Assembly (NCBI RefSeq): GCF_002949795.1
Contig: NZ_CP026692.1
Location: forward strand, 617,501 to 681,500
DNA length: 64,000 nt
Origin: Nostoc sp. 'Lobaria pulmonaria (5183) cyanobiont'
Lineage (GTDB): Bacteria > Cyanobacteriota > Cyanobacteriia > Cyanobacteriales > Nostocaceae
Reading direction: 5' to 3'
Shown here: piece after piece, positions 1 through 10,700 of the stretch
Position numbering within the stretch: the stretch's first letter is position 1
Layout of the letters: every line of letters starts with the position of its first letter
Notes under the pieces: model-generated
What the model was told of the DNA's origin: nothing
What the model saw: the letters and a program-made list of their open reading frames with translations, nothing else
The model's database searches: none
Position numbers and translations under genes: made by a program

Positions 1-24
1 CTTATTTCTCCTGGAGGATGATTT

Positions 25-801
25 ATGTCATCACAAATGCTGCGGTTGATATCTTTGGGCAGTCTTGGCTTATCTTTGTGTCTGGGCAATTCGGCAGCGA
101 TGGCACAATATGATTCTAATGGCGATGGTGTAGTAGTACCAACAGTACCATCAGGCGGCACATCAGCACCAGTCCCAATAGACACATCGACAGGCGTACC
201 ACCCTCAACTGACGGTACAACTCGGTTTACTTGTCAGACTTACAATGGACAGTATACTGTCATGTATCAGCCCCAAAGTCAACCAGGACAATTCTTTCCT
301 TGGGCGGCACCTGCGGCTTTGGGCGGTGGTTGGGATGCACAAAGGCGTTGTGCAGCAATTGCTAGCCGTTTAGAACTTTATCGCCCAGATGGCTTACAAG
401 AACTCCAGACAGCCGTAGAAAATAACGAAAATATTGTCTGCGTTACAACTGAAACTAACCCAACCTGTAGAATTGTGCTAACAGTCCCCAATGGGAAAGA
501 TCCCTATGTTATCCGCAATAGCATTTTTCAAAACTTGACTACTGCTGACAGTGGACAGCAGACTATAGCCGTTAACACTTATGGCGATCGCAGTAGTGGA
601 GGCAACGAATTATATAATTTAGGACGTACACTTTTAGGCGGTGGCAATAATCGGGTTAGTTCATCTAGAAGTGCGATTAATTTGAAACCTTTCCTCGATC
701 GCCAAGATGGCGGTACTGGAAACAATTTGCGGAGTGGAGTAGCAATTCGTCGTCAGTCTCAACCTAACGGTGCTCGTCTAAATCCTGGTAAGTTTCGGTA
801 A
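25..801 (+). CDS. COP23-like secreted protein
   Basis: This 258-residue protein has an N-terminal hydrophobic signal peptide ending near AMA-QYD (about residue 27). A low-complexity Pro/Thr/Gly linker follows (residues 35-63), then a domain with the hallmarks of the COP23 family: FTCQTYNGQYTVMY, a W-rich segment and a GGGWDAQRRCAAIASRLE motif. Cysteines are spaced through the domain and may form disulfides. COP23 was named as a circadian oscillating, peripheral membrane protein in cyanobacteria, and its molecular role is unknown. A good Shine-Dalgarno (GGAGGA) lies just upstream of the ATG. The C-terminal 60 residues are Gly/Asn/Ser/Arg-rich and probably disordered. A perfect hairpin at 910-935 may end the transcript. 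Confidence 0.8.
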   Translation: MSSQMLRLISLGSLGLSLCLGNSAAMAQYDSNGDGVVVPTVPSGGTSAPVPIDTSTGVPPSTDGTTRFTCQTYNGQYTVMYQPQSQPGQFFPWAAPAALGGGWDAQRRCAAIASRLELYRPDGLQELQTAVENNENIVCVTTETNPTCRIVLTVPNGKDPYVIRNSIFQNLTTADSGQQTIAVNTYGDRSSGGNELYNLGRTLLGGGNNRVSSSRSAINLKPFLDRQDGGTGNNLRSGVAIRRQSQPNGARLNPGKFR

Positions 802-909
802 ACAAGAGTAGCTTTTAATACAAAATAACTTTCAAATAAAAAATATCCAACTACTTATTGTGGGGCGGGCATCTTGTCCACCTTTTTTTATGAGCGTGAA
901 GTTGCTGTC

Positions 910-935
910 CCCCGACTTATTACAATAAGTCGGGG
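910..935. terminator. perfect 12-bp hairpin after the COP23 gene
   Basis: CCCCGACTTATT and its exact reverse complement are separated by 2 bases. It sits about 110 bp after the COP23 stop. There is no strong T-run, so it could be a terminator or a dispersed palindrome. A less perfect hairpin with a T-run (GTGGGGCGGGC ... GTCCACC, then seven Ts) lies just before it at about 861-889 and is a second candidate end for the COP23 transcript. Confidence 0.5.
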
Positions 936-983
936 TCTAACATGCAACTGTATATTCTGAGGGCACTACCAAATATTTGTTCT

Positions 984-1013
984 TTTAACCTTTTGCTAGC
1001 GGTTTCTTAACGT
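984..1013 (+). promoter_or_regulatory. candidate Pho box 1
   Basis: The octamers TTTAACCT (984-991) and CTTAACGT (1006-1013) lie exactly 22 bp apart, with a degenerate middle unit (GCTAGCGG) at 995. Cyanobacterial SphR/PhoB boxes are known as tandem PyTTAAPyPy(T/A) octamers with 3-bp spacers. Two of the three units match well (8/8 and 7/8). The box lies 226 bp before the ATG at 1210 and upstream of the nuclease/phytase gene. It is the weakest of the four boxes in the window, but its spacing to the start agrees with the others. Confidence 0.45.
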
Positions 1014-1209
1014 TCCTGAGATAACTTGAGGTTGCTGAATATGGATTAATACTAGTAAACTATGTAGCTTGTTTTACTAAAAAATATTTTTTTTGATAGT
1101 GATATTGCGATTGTCAATGTGACTTGATTATGTTTACAAATTCTTCCTAAATATCGGCTTTTCTAGGGGTTCTTAAACAATACAAAAGAAATTGAAGGAG
1201 ACGTTATTA

Positions 1210-1746
1210 ATGGCTTTGACACAAGGCGATATTGCTTTTATCTCTTTCAATGCCGATGAAGATGGCTGGTCTACTGCCACAACTCAATTTTTAACGGGTA
1301 CGAGTGATGCTTCTACAGCTATTCCCGTTGGTGGGACATTTTTCTTAGAAGCTGATGACGAAAATCAAGTTTTGCACCTCTATGATGACAGCAAGTCGGG
1401 ACTGCCTGTAACTGGCTTTGACTTCACAAGTTCTCTAGGACTGAATCAGACTGACGGTTCTGGCGTGTTACGAGAAGTGGATCTTGAAGCTTCTACTAAG
1501 GTAGGCAATCGCATTTTCTGGTTAGGATCGCAAAGCAATAGCGATGATGGGAAGAATCGCCCTAACCGCGATCGGGTTTTTGCTACAGATATTAATGGTA
1601 CGGGAGCAGCCACGACACTTAGCTATGTCGGTCGCTACGACTTTTTAAAAGAAGACATTATCAACTGGGATGTGAATAACGGTCACGGTAAGGGAGCTAA
1701 TTACTACGGCTTGGCTGGCAGATTTAATAGGACTTACGCAAAATAG
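1210..1746 (+). pseudogene. DUF3616-type protein, 3' part lost to MITE-like sequence
   Basis: The start at 1210 is supported by a GGAG Shine-Dalgarno 8-9 bases upstream; an in-frame ATG at 1192 has no such support. The product is 178 residues and starts MALTQGDIAFISFNADEDGW, typical of secreted cyanobacterial proteins. It continues with segments (LREVDLEASTKVGNRIFWLG, GRYDFLKEDIINWD, HGKGANYYGLAG) that resemble the front of the DUF3616 domain, whose members are usually several hundred residues long. The reading frame then runs straight into AGGACTTACGCA at 1729, the terminal repeat of a MITE found twice elsewhere in this window, and stops. I infer a truncated, probably non-functional gene. 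It may still be translated, and it sits between Pho box 1 and the nuclease/phytase gene. Confidence 0.6.
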
Positions 1747-1800
1747 CTCTCAAACTCCGATTTATTTGTGTACTCTGCGCGTCTGCGGTTCCTTATTCCC
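1729..1800. mobile_element. truncated MITE remnant
   Basis: Starts with AGGACTTACGCAA and goes on with a CTCTCAAACTC block and a degraded GCGTCTGCGGTTC block. This is the same order as the reverse complement of the intact copy at 49646-49736. The far terminal repeat is missing. The junction coincides with the point where the DUF3616-like reading frame loses family similarity, so insertion followed by deletion is the simplest explanation. Confidence 0.6.
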
Positions 1801-1857
1801 CACTCCCAATTTTCAAAGCAGTCTCATTCACGTCTGGAATCTATCTCACAATTAAAC

Positions 1858-4800
1858 ATGGTAACTACTAATACAATTCGCTTTTCCCAGTTCAACGCTT
1901 CTTTAAACCGTAATGCTGAAGGTCAGTTAGTCAGTGATTTATCTACCCCAAACAATGCTCAGGCAAAGGCGGTTGCTGAGATTATCCAGCGCAATAACCC
2001 AGATGTATTGCTAATTAACGAGTTTGACTACTCCTCGGAGGCAGTTGAACTATTCAGGCAAAATTACCTAGCCGTTAGCCAGAATGGTACAACTCCCGTT
2101 GACTACCCCTACTTTTATATCGCTCCTTCCAATACAGGTATTGCCTCTGGGTTTGACTTGAACAACGACGGCACAGCAGTTACAACCCCAGGTGCAGCAG
2201 GATATGGCGATGATGCTTTCGGATTCGGGAATTTCCCTGGTCAATACGGGATATTGCTGCTGTCCAAATATCCCATCGACACTGCCAACATTCGCACCTT
2301 CCAAAATTTTCTGTGGAAGGATATGCCTAATGCCTTACTTCCCGACGATCCAACAACCCCACAGCCAAATGATTGGTATTCTGAAGAGGAATTGGCAGTT
2401 CTACGCCTTTCTTCTAAAAGTCACTGGGATGTACCCATCCAGGTAAACGGCGAGACAATTCACATCCTCGCCAGCCACCCCACACCCCCAAGTTTTGATG
2501 GCGCGGAAGACCGCAACGGTAAGCGTAACCACAATGAGATCCGCTTTTGGGCAGATTACATAACACCTGGTAAAGGCAATTACATCTATGATAATGCAGG
2601 TAAAACAGGCGGTATTAATGCTGGGTCAAGCTTTGTGATTATGGGCGACCAAAATGCAGATCCGTTGGATGGTGATAGTTTTGACAACGCTATTCGCCAA
2701 CTGTTGCAAAATTCTAATATCAATACTAATGTCATCCCTACCAGTCTGGGTGGTCTCCAACAAGCAAACTTACAAGCTGGTGCAAACGCTAGCGAAAAAG
2801 GTAATCCTAGCTTTGACACGGCAGATTTTGCCGATACGACTCCCGGAAACCTGCGGACTGACTATGTGCTACCCTCAACTGACCTAACAATTGCCGACTC
2901 AGGAGTATTTTGGCCTCTAAATACCGATTCGACGTTTCCCTTGGTAGGTACTTTTCCTTTCCCCAGTTCTGACCATCGCCTGGTATTTGCAGATGTACAA
3001 GCTAGACCAACTGAACCAGGTAAAACCATTCCCAGTATAGGATTTCTAAAACAAACTACCTTCGTTACTGGCTTTATTCCTGCTGGCGCGGCGGGAACTG
3101 TGAATGGGGTACAGACTCCGGTGGGTGGATTATCTGGTGTTACCTATGATGCTGCGAATAACCGCTACTATGCTATCTCAGACGATCGCTCTCAAATTGC
3201 CCCTGCCCGTTTTTATACTTTCACTGCCGATTCTGGAGTGACTTTTACTAATGTCACTCCCCTAAAAGATACCAAAGGCAACTTTTTTGCAACCAACAGT
3301 CTCGACACAGAAGGTATTGCTTTAACCAACAATGGGACGGTCTTCATCTCTTCAGAAGGCGAAGTTAATCCTACTGCTGGTCGCGTTACTAATCCCTTTA
3401 TTAAAGAGTTTTCGCTGACTACAGGGCAAGAAGTGCGATCGCTACCTATCCCTAGAAAATTCTTGCCAGTAGTTGAAGATACCAATAACGACGGTGTTGT
3501 AGATGCAGGTGATACGCAGACATCAGGCGTATACAACAACTTGGCATTTGAAAGCCTGACCATTACACCCGACCAGAAAACTTTATTCACCGCCACTGAA
3601 AACGCACTGTCCCAAGATGGATTAAAAGCTTCACTTACTAGTGGCAGCCCTTCTCGGATTCTGCAATACAATCTGGTTACTGGACAGCCAGAAAAAGAAT
3701 ACCTTTACATTACTGATGCAATACCCAAATCGCCCGACCCTAGCACAGGCTCCGCTGACAATGGTTTGGCAGATTTACTAGCAATAGATAATCGTGGCAC
3801 TTTCCTAGCGTTGGAACGCTCTTTTGCACAAGGTGTAGGCAATACCATCAAAATCTACGAAGTTTCTTTGCAAGGTGCAACTGACATTAGTTTCTACGAT
3901 TCTCTCAATAATTTGAGTGCTGAACAACTAGCAGCTATTAAACCCGCTCAAAAGCGCTTACTGTTGAATTTAACTGACCTGAATCTGCCTACTGATGTAA
4001 ACCACCCGATTACAGGAGTGGATAACATTGAAGGTATTGCCTTTGGCCCCAAACTAGCAGATGGTCGTCAGTCCATTGTGTTAGTAAGTGACAACAACTT
4101 TAGCAGCACTCAATATACCCAAATCCTCACCTTGGGTGCAGACTTAGTTCCCACTGCTGCACCCACACTAGAAACTCGTCCTGCTTTGTTCGATGATGAA
4201 GATCCAGCACTACCTGCTGTAGATCAAAATGCTGATGCTGATGACCCTGCCATCTATGTCAATGCCACAAATGCAGCTGATAGTCTAGTCCTAACCTCAG
4301 TCAAAAATGCTGGACTGCGGGTTTATGACCTGTCTGGTAATTTATTGCAAACAGTTAATCCCGGTGGTATTCGCTACAACAACATTGACCTGCAATACGG
4401 TTTTAAATTAGGCAATCAATCTATTGATATTGCCGTAGCTAGCGATCGCCAAAATGATAAATTAGCAATCTTCAAAATTAACCCCAACCCCACCACCTCC
4501 AGTCAATACTTGGAAGATATCACTGATAGCAATATTGGTACTATCTTCCAAGCATCACCTTTTGAACCTCCGTATTCTGCATCAACTCGCAGTTCTTACG
4601 GACTTACCCTATACCGTAGCCCCGAAACTAATGATTACTATGTCTTTACCAGTCGTCGCCAAACTGGAGACATAGCTCAGTTCAAGCTAATTGACAAAGG
4701 TAATGGCAAAATTGGAGCGGAACTGGTGCGGGAGTTCACCATCCCCTCGCCCACCACAGCAGAGCGTTCTCCCCAAACAGAGGGTATGGTGGTTGACCAA

Positions 4801-7305
4801 GAAACAGGCTTTCTCTACATAGCCCAAGAAGATGTGGGCATCTGGAAATTCCAGGCAGAACCGGACGGTGGTACAACAGGCAAGCTGATCGATAGCGTTC
4901 GTTTTGAGGGTGGTTCTCACCTCACCGATGATGCCGAAGGGTTAACCATCTACTACGGCAAAAACGGCACAGGCTACCTGCTAGCATCCAGCCAAGGCGA
5001 TAGTACCTTTGTAGCCTACACTCGTGAAGGTAACAACGAATATGTAGGTAACTTTGCTATTGGTAACAATGGGTCAATTGACAGCGTGCAAGAGTCAGAT
5101 GGTGCTGATGTCATTAACGTGCCACTGGGGCCTAACTTCCCATTTGGTTTATTTGTTACCCAAGACGGCTCCAATGAACCTGCCAAGACCATCGATGGCG
5201 AAAACGTCAGTTCTAACTTTAAGCTGGTGCCTTGGGAAAATATAGCCAATTCTTTCCCCAATTCTTTAAATATCGATACTACTAGTTACGATCCTCGCAA
5301 TCCTGCCGCCCAACCCAAGCTGACTATCTATGAGTTTGAAAATCTACCCAAACTAGGCACAACCTCTAAAAATCAAGATATTTTCTTGGGTGGTTTTTCT
5401 GGGTTGTATTTCCAAGGGTTTGCAGCAAATGGCAACCTGAAATTTGTCACCAACACAGACCGTGGCCCCAATGGAGAACCTGATGGTGTCAAAAGACCAT
5501 TTTTATTACCCGATTTCCAGCCAGAAATAGTTAGCTTTGAACTCAACCGCACCACAGGTGAAATCAGTATTACCAACAGAACAAAGCTATTTTGCCAAGA
5601 TGGAACAACGCCATTAACGGGACTACCTAACTTGCAAGCTGTAGGAAACGGTTTAGCCTACACAGATGAAATTGCTGTTGACTTAGACAACAAGGTTTTA
5701 GCTAATGATCCTTTGGGCGCTGACTTAGAAGGAATTGTAGTTGCAGAAAATGGTGATTACTGGATGGTAGATGAGTATCGTCCCTCCATTTACCACTTTG
5801 ATGCCAATGGTAAGCTAATTGACCGCTTTATCCCTCAAGGAACTGCCACTGCACCCAACCCAGATCAACCAGCGGCAACTTTTGGTACTGAGGTATTGCC
5901 AGCAGTTTATGCCCAACGCCGCAATAACCGAGGATTTGAAGCTGTAGCACTGCAAGGGAATAAATTATATGCCTTTATTCAGAGTGCGATCGATAATCCA
6001 GATGTCGCCAATGATGCGACTTCCAAAGCTTCTCTCAACCTGCGAATTCTAGAGTTTGATATTGTCAGCAAGCAGGTAACAAGAGAGTATTTATATCGCC
6101 TAGAAGGTCTACCAGGAACCGATAAGATTGGCGATGCAGTCTCCTTGGGTAACGGCAAATTTGCAGTAGTTGAGCGAGACGACAATGCTACATCTGCTGG
6201 CAATAAATTAATTTACCAAATTGATTTAGCTGGGGCGACCAACATCAACAACCCTGCTAACTTTACCTTGCCAGTTGGTAAAACTATTGAACAACTGACC
6301 TCTGCGGAGTTGGCTACTGCCAATATTAACCCTGTCAGCAAGAGTTTAATTGCTAATGCTGCTCAGTTGGGTTACACCGAGGTGGAAAAATTAGAAGGTC
6401 TAGCATTGGTAGCACCCAACACCCTAGCCTTGATTAACGACAAGGACTTCAACATTACGGGTAATACGGCTGCTGAGAAACTTGGCATTCTCGAACTACC
6501 CAATAATCTGACGACTGTGCAGCCTACTTTCCCGAACGGTTTTGGTTCTAGCAACAGCGATACTATCAATCTTGAACCAGGACAATTCTTTAATGCAGGT
6601 GACGGAGCAGACTTTGTAGAAGGCGCTCAAGATAACAAAATCCTGGCTGGAAACGGTGATGATACAGTGCTTGCAGGAAACGACTCTTCAGTTTTCGGAA
6701 ATGACGGTAACGATCGCATATTTATTGGTCAAAATGGCTCAGTTCAAAATACCAGTGCTGATGGTGGCAATGGTGATGATGTTATTACCGTGGTGGAAGC
6801 CAGTGGTAGCAATAATTTATTTGGAGCAGCAGGTGATGATAATCTCACAGTAATTGAAGGTACTCGTCAATCATTATTCGGTGGCTCAGGTAACGATACC
6901 CTCACGAGTAACGGTAGCAATAACCGTCTCTATGGTGGTTCTGGCGATGACAAACTCTTCTCTAATGTCAATGACTCCCTGTTTGGTGGCGATGGTGATG
7001 ATGTGTTATTTGCTAGTCAACAGGGTGGCGCTCGCCTCAGTGGTGGTACTGGTGCCGATCAATTCTGGATTGCTAACGCCAGTCTACCAACTAGCAAGAA
7101 CATTGTGACTGATTTTGCGATCGGCATTGATAAAATCGGGCTTGGCGGTGTTGGGATCGCTCAATTTAGTGCTTTAACACTGTTGCAACAGGGTAGTGAC
7201 ACCTTAGTGAAAATCGGTAATACTGAGTTAGCTTCATTACTGGGAATTACATCAAATATTCTCACAGCGAATGACTTCGTTTTCTCTGCCAGTATTGCCG
7301 CTTAA
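1858..7305 (+). CDS. RTX exoenzyme: nuclease-like + phytase-like + 3-phytase + phytase-like
   Basis: This is an 1815-residue multidomain exoenzyme, starting at [13 protein letters not shown]; the frame is open 30 codons further upstream, but that stretch derives from the MITE remnant. Residues 1-385 form an endonuclease/exonuclease/phosphatase fold with INEFDY, GDQNADP and a final SDHRLVF motif, so the expected Glu, Asp-Asn and His residues are present. Residues about 389-765 are an 'esterase-like activity of phytase' propeller. Residues about 768-1128 resemble beta-propeller 3-phytase ([29 protein letters not shown]). Residues 1157-1551 are a second phytase-like propeller ([20 protein letters not shown]). 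Residues 1565-1815 hold RTX nonapeptides ([18 protein letters not shown]) and a conserved export tail. There is no N-terminal signal peptide, as expected for type I secretion. The likely role is releasing phosphate from extracellular DNA and phytate. A hairpin follows the stop. Confidence 0.85.
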   Translation: MVTTNTIRFSQFNASLNRNAEGQLVSDLSTPNNAQAKAVAEIIQRNNPDVLLINEFDYSSEAVELFRQNYLAVSQNGTTPVDYPYFYIAPSNTGIASGFDLNNDGTAVTTPGAAGYGDDAFGFGNFPGQYGILLLSKYPIDTANIRTFQNFLWKDMPNALLPDDPTTPQPNDWYSEEELAVLRLSSKSHWDVPIQVNGETIHILASHPTPPSFDGAEDRNGKRNHNEIRFWADYITPGKGNYIYDNAGKTGGINAGSSFVIMGDQNADPLDGDSFDNAIRQLLQNSNINTNVIPTSLGGLQQANLQAGANASEKGNPSFDTADFADTTPGNLRTDYVLPSTDLTIADSGVFWPLNTDSTFPLVGTFPFPSSDHRLVFADVQARPTEPGKTIPSIGFLKQTTFVTGFIPAGAAGTVNGVQTPVGGLSGVTYDAANNRYYAISDDRSQIAPARFYTFTADSGVTFTNVTPLKDTKGNFFATNSLDTEGIALTNNGTVFISSEGEVNPTAGRVTNPFIKEFSLTTGQEVRSLPIPRKFLPVVEDTNNDGVVDAGDTQTSGVYNNLAFESLTITPDQKTLFTATENALSQDGLKASLTSGSPSRILQYNLVTGQPEKEYLYITDAIPKSPDPSTGSADNGLADLLAIDNRGTFLALERSFAQGVGNTIKIYEVSLQGATDISFYDSLNNLSAEQLAAIKPAQKRLLLNLTDLNLPTDVNHPITGVDNIEGIAFGPKLADGRQSIVLVSDNNFSSTQYTQILTLGADLVPTAAPTLETRPALFDDEDPALPAVDQNADADDPAIYVNATNAADSLVLTSVKNAGLRVYDLSGNLLQTVNPGGIRYNNIDLQYGFKLGNQSIDIAVASDRQNDKLAIFKINPNPTTSSQYLEDITDSNIGTIFQASPFEPPYSASTRSSYGLTLYRSPETNDYYVFTSRRQTGDIAQFKLIDKGNGKIGAELVREFTIPSPTTAERSPQTEGMVVDQETGFLYIAQEDVGIWKFQAEPDGGTTGKLIDSVRFEGGSHLTDDAEGLTIYYGKNGTGYLLASSQGDSTFVAYTREGNNEYVGNFAIGNNGSIDSVQESDGADVINVPLGPNFPFGLFVTQDGSNEPAKTIDGENVSSNFKLVPWENIANSFPNSLNIDTTSYDPRNPAAQPKLTIYEFENLPKLGTTSKNQDIFLGGFSGLYFQGFAANGNLKFVTNTDRGPNGEPDGVKRPFLLPDFQPEIVSFELNRTTGEISITNRTKLFCQDGTTPLTGLPNLQAVGNGLAYTDEIAVDLDNKVLANDPLGADLEGIVVAENGDYWMVDEYRPSIYHFDANGKLIDRFIPQGTATAPNPDQPAATFGTEVLPAVYAQRRNNRGFEAVALQGNKLYAFIQSAIDNPDVANDATSKASLNLRILEFDIVSKQVTREYLYRLEGLPGTDKIGDAVSLGNGKFAVVERDDNATSAGNKLIYQIDLAGATNINNPANFTLPVGKTIEQLTSAELATANINPVSKSLIANAAQLGYTEVEKLEGLALVAPNTLALINDKDFNITGNTAAEKLGILELPNNLTTVQPTFPNGFGSSNSDTINLEPGQFFNAGDGADFVEGAQDNKILAGNGDDTVLAGNDSSVFGNDGNDRIFIGQNGSVQNTSADGGNGDDVITVVEASGSNNLFGAAGDDNLTVIEGTRQSLFGGSGNDTLTSNGSNNRLYGGSGDDKLFSNVNDSLFGGDGDDVLFASQQGGARLSGGTGADQFWIANASLPTSKNIVTDFAIGIDKIGLGGVGIAQFSALTLLQQGSDTLVKIGNTELASLLGITSNILTANDFVFSASIAA
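6550..7302 (+). repeat. RTX tail module, copy 1 of 3
   Basis: Encodes the C-terminal 250 residues with Ca-binding GGxGxDxLx repeats, then the block [20 protein letters not shown]. Long stretches are nearly the same at the DNA level in copies 2 (11805-12560) and 3 (14875-15638). The shared part extends well beyond the short Ca-binding repeats into the non-repetitive tail, so this is a duplicated or homogenised module. Confidence 0.85.
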
Positions 7306-7319
7306 TTTGTTCGCCTTAT

Positions 7320-7357
7320 TACAGCTTTATTACACAACTAAAGTTAATAAAGCTGTA
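7320..7357. terminator. hairpin after the nuclease/phytase gene
   Basis: TACAGCTTTATTA (7320-7332) pairs with TAATAAAGCTGTA (7345-7357), a 13-bp AT-rich stem with a 12-base loop, 15 bp after the stop codon. No long T-run follows, so termination efficiency is uncertain. Confidence 0.55.
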
Positions 7358-7529
7358 CTCCATTATTATTGTAAAAGCAATTAAAGATAAGGGTTATAAA
7401 GAAATTATTATCTGACGAAACTGACAAGAAATGCCTCATGCAAGTATATATAAAATAACCTTTGCCTCATTAAAAATACGTATAAAATTGCTAATCGCCC
7501 ATTAGGTGCAAGATTACAATACAAGATTT

Positions 7530-7559
7530 CTTAACCAGCCCACAATTTTTTCACAACTT
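7530..7559 (+). promoter_or_regulatory. candidate Pho box 2
   Basis: The octamers CTTAACCA (7530), CACAATTT (7541) and CACAACTT (7552) are spaced exactly 11 bp apart. The first is a full match to PyTTAAPyPy(T/A), the other two match 6 of 8. The box is 264 bp before the ATG at 7794. The rest of the 488-bp intergenic region (7306-7793) is AT-rich and shows no other clear element besides the hairpin at 7320-7357. Confidence 0.55.
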
Positions 7560-7793
7560 TGGCTATGTATGTTAATTAATATGCAATTTTAATCGTTAAT
7601 TTTGATACCAAAACGCTCTAGTGAGATATCACGTGTAGTGGTGGTTGACATTTAATAGTTCAGACTCAACAAGCTTACAAGTCAATTACATCTTTGAAGC
7701 CTAAAACTATTAGTTTTTACTCACCATATTACTTTTTTGATTCCACTGGAGCGAAGACCATCTCAACAATTAAACACAGGGAGATTCTCTTTC

Positions 7794-10700
7794 ATGGCTA
7801 AGAACGTCATCATTATGATTGGGGATGGTATGGGCTGGGAAATGGCTCGTGCTGCATCCATCTATAAAGAGATTCAAAATGGTAAGACAGGTGCTAATCT
7901 AAACGATTTTTATACACAAGGTAAGGGTCAAGGACTCAACTTTCAAACACTCCAAGGCTACGGTTTGGCAACTACCTATGGGACAACGATCGCTGATAGT
8001 AATAGAGTTTTTGGTAATGGTAATTCCGCTCTTGACGGGACTAATCCGATCACAGGAGCAAGCCCAGTTCGCCCTGGTTTCACCTTTGATCCAACTTTTA
8101 ACCCAGGTAATACCCCAACAGGTGGTGCAAAAGTCAGTGATGGTGCTGTTGGAAATTTAGTAGGTTATGACCCTACCAAAGGTGGTGTTAATCCTTGGAC
8201 TCCTGGTAACGATCCTGAATATATTAAGTACAGCTATCCTGACTCTGCAAACACCGCTACAACTCTGTACACTGGGGTCAAGAGCTACAACAATGCTGTT
8301 GGCGTTGATATTTTTGAGAATCCTCTAGAAACAATTCTCAAAACTGCAAACGAAGTTGGTAAATCAACTGGTTTGGTAACTTCAGTTCCCATTGACCACG
8401 CGACACCTGCTGCTGCTGCTGCCAACGTTAACCGTCGCAGCAAGTATGATGCTGACTATCCAGCATTAGACAACATCCTGCAACAGCAACTCCGTGTCTA
8501 TCAACCGACGGTATTACTTGGTGGTGGACACCCACTTTCAGATCCTGGAGACTTACTACCAGCAGGGGTTGAGCCGAATACGAGCAATGAATTCATTCGT
8601 CAATCTACCTACACAGAACTTAGCACTAAACCAACTAATAACATCTACGATTACACCTTTTTGGAGCGGGGTGAAAATGCCGCACAGAAACTAGCTGAAA
8701 CTGCGGCGACAATCAATCCAGAAAAAGGCGATCGCCTCTTCGGTCTATACGGTGCGCGTGGTCAAAATGGTAACTTACCTGTAAGTTCTGCCAACGGCGA
8801 CTACAGCACTACTGGTTTAGATATGTTCAGCGTTTTCACTAACCAAGGTGATAGCGCCAAAGTGGACACCACACGTCCACTGCTTCCCGGAGAGACGGAT
8901 GCATCTTTCATTGCCAAAGAGGTTAACGAAAACCCAACCCTCAATGACTTGACAAGTGCTGCATTAGATGTATTAGATAAAGACCCCGATGGTTTCTGGT
9001 TAATGGTTGAAGGTGGCGATATCGATTGGTCTGCCCATGATAACAACATGGACAACTTGATCGGTACCACCTTGGACTTCGATAAGGCAGTTGGATCTAC
9101 GATTGACTGGATCAAAAAAAATGGTGGTTGGGAAGAAAACCAACTTATCGTTACTGCTGACCACGATCACTATCTGACTCTTAATGGTGACTTTCCGACT
9201 TTAGTAAAAAATCAGGGTGCTGAAGCATTAACCAATTTGGATACTTCAGGAGAAGTTGGACATTACTGGGGATCTGATCCCACTGTCAAGTATGGTTGGG
9301 GAAGTCACACCAACCGTCCGGTACCTGTTTACTACCAAGGTGCTGGTTCTGAAGTGCTAAATAGCTTGGTAGGTAAAGGTTATAACGCCTACGGTTCTGA
9401 TATTCCAGGAATTGCGGGTTTAAACGATCAAACCCACATCTACCAAACGATGTTTGCCTCAATAGTGCCAAAAGTTGAGTTAGTAGGCTTTGCCTCATTA
9501 CCTGCTGATACTTTTAGTGATGGGCCTGCTTCTGGCGAAGATGTTTCAGCCAATGGTAGAACCGGGCCTTTCCCAGGACAGCCAATACAAGGCTTTAGTG
9601 GTGTTCAATTTGCTAACAACAACTCTTTCTACTTCCTGTCAGATAACGGTTACGGTAGCAAAGATAATAGTGCAGATTTTCTATTGCGAATCAATCGTCT
9701 AGACCCAAATTTTAAGGGAACAGAAAATGGAGACGGCAGCGTTAAAGTTTTAGACTACATTCAACTGTCTGACCCTAACCACAAAGTTCCTTTTGGAATT
9801 GTTAATGAAGGAACTACTGGAAGATTACTAACTGGTGCTGACTTTGATGTGGAGTCATTTGTCTTTGACAAAGACAGCACAATCTGGGTGGGAGACGAGT
9901 TTGGCCCATACCTACTGCATTTTGATGCCACTGGTAAATTGTTGGAAGCTCCTATTGCTACACCTGACCGATTCAAAACTTTAGATGGAGAAGCACCTAA
10001 AGTAATTGGTCATAGAGGTGCAGCGGGCTATCGTCCAGAGCATACCTTAGAGTCTTATAAACAAGCAATTGCGCGAGGCGCTGACTTCATTGAGCCTGAT
10101 TTGGTTGTGACAAAAGATGGTGTGCTAATTGCCCGCCATGAGCCAGCTTTAGCAGTTTTGAATGCTGATGGCACTGTGAATTTCAACAACACAACCACAG
10201 ATGTTTACAAACATCCAGAGTTTGCCGATCGCAAAAAAACGGTAAGTTTAGATGGAAACACAATTACAGGTTGGTTTGCTGAAGACTTCACTTTAGCTGA
10301 AATCAAGACTTTACGCGCAGAAGAGCGTCTACCTTTCCGCGATCACTCCTTTGACGATAAATTTGAAATTCCTACGTTCACGGAAATCATCAATTTAGTT
10401 AAGCAAGTAGAAGCCGAGACAGGTAAAAAGATTGGTATCTACCCTGAAACTAAGCATCCGACCTATTTGGCCGATGAAGCTACTTATGTAGGCACCACGA
10501 ACAAAATTAACAGAAACATCAGTCAGTTACTAATTGATGCGCTGAAGGCAAATAACTTCACTGACCCCAGTCGCATCTTCATCCAGTCCTTTGAAGTGAG
10601 TAACCTCAAACAACTGCACGATCGCATTATGCCTGCGGCAGGGGTAGATATTCCACTTATCCAACTTCTAGATGCCAGCGACATTGACATCAACGGCAAG

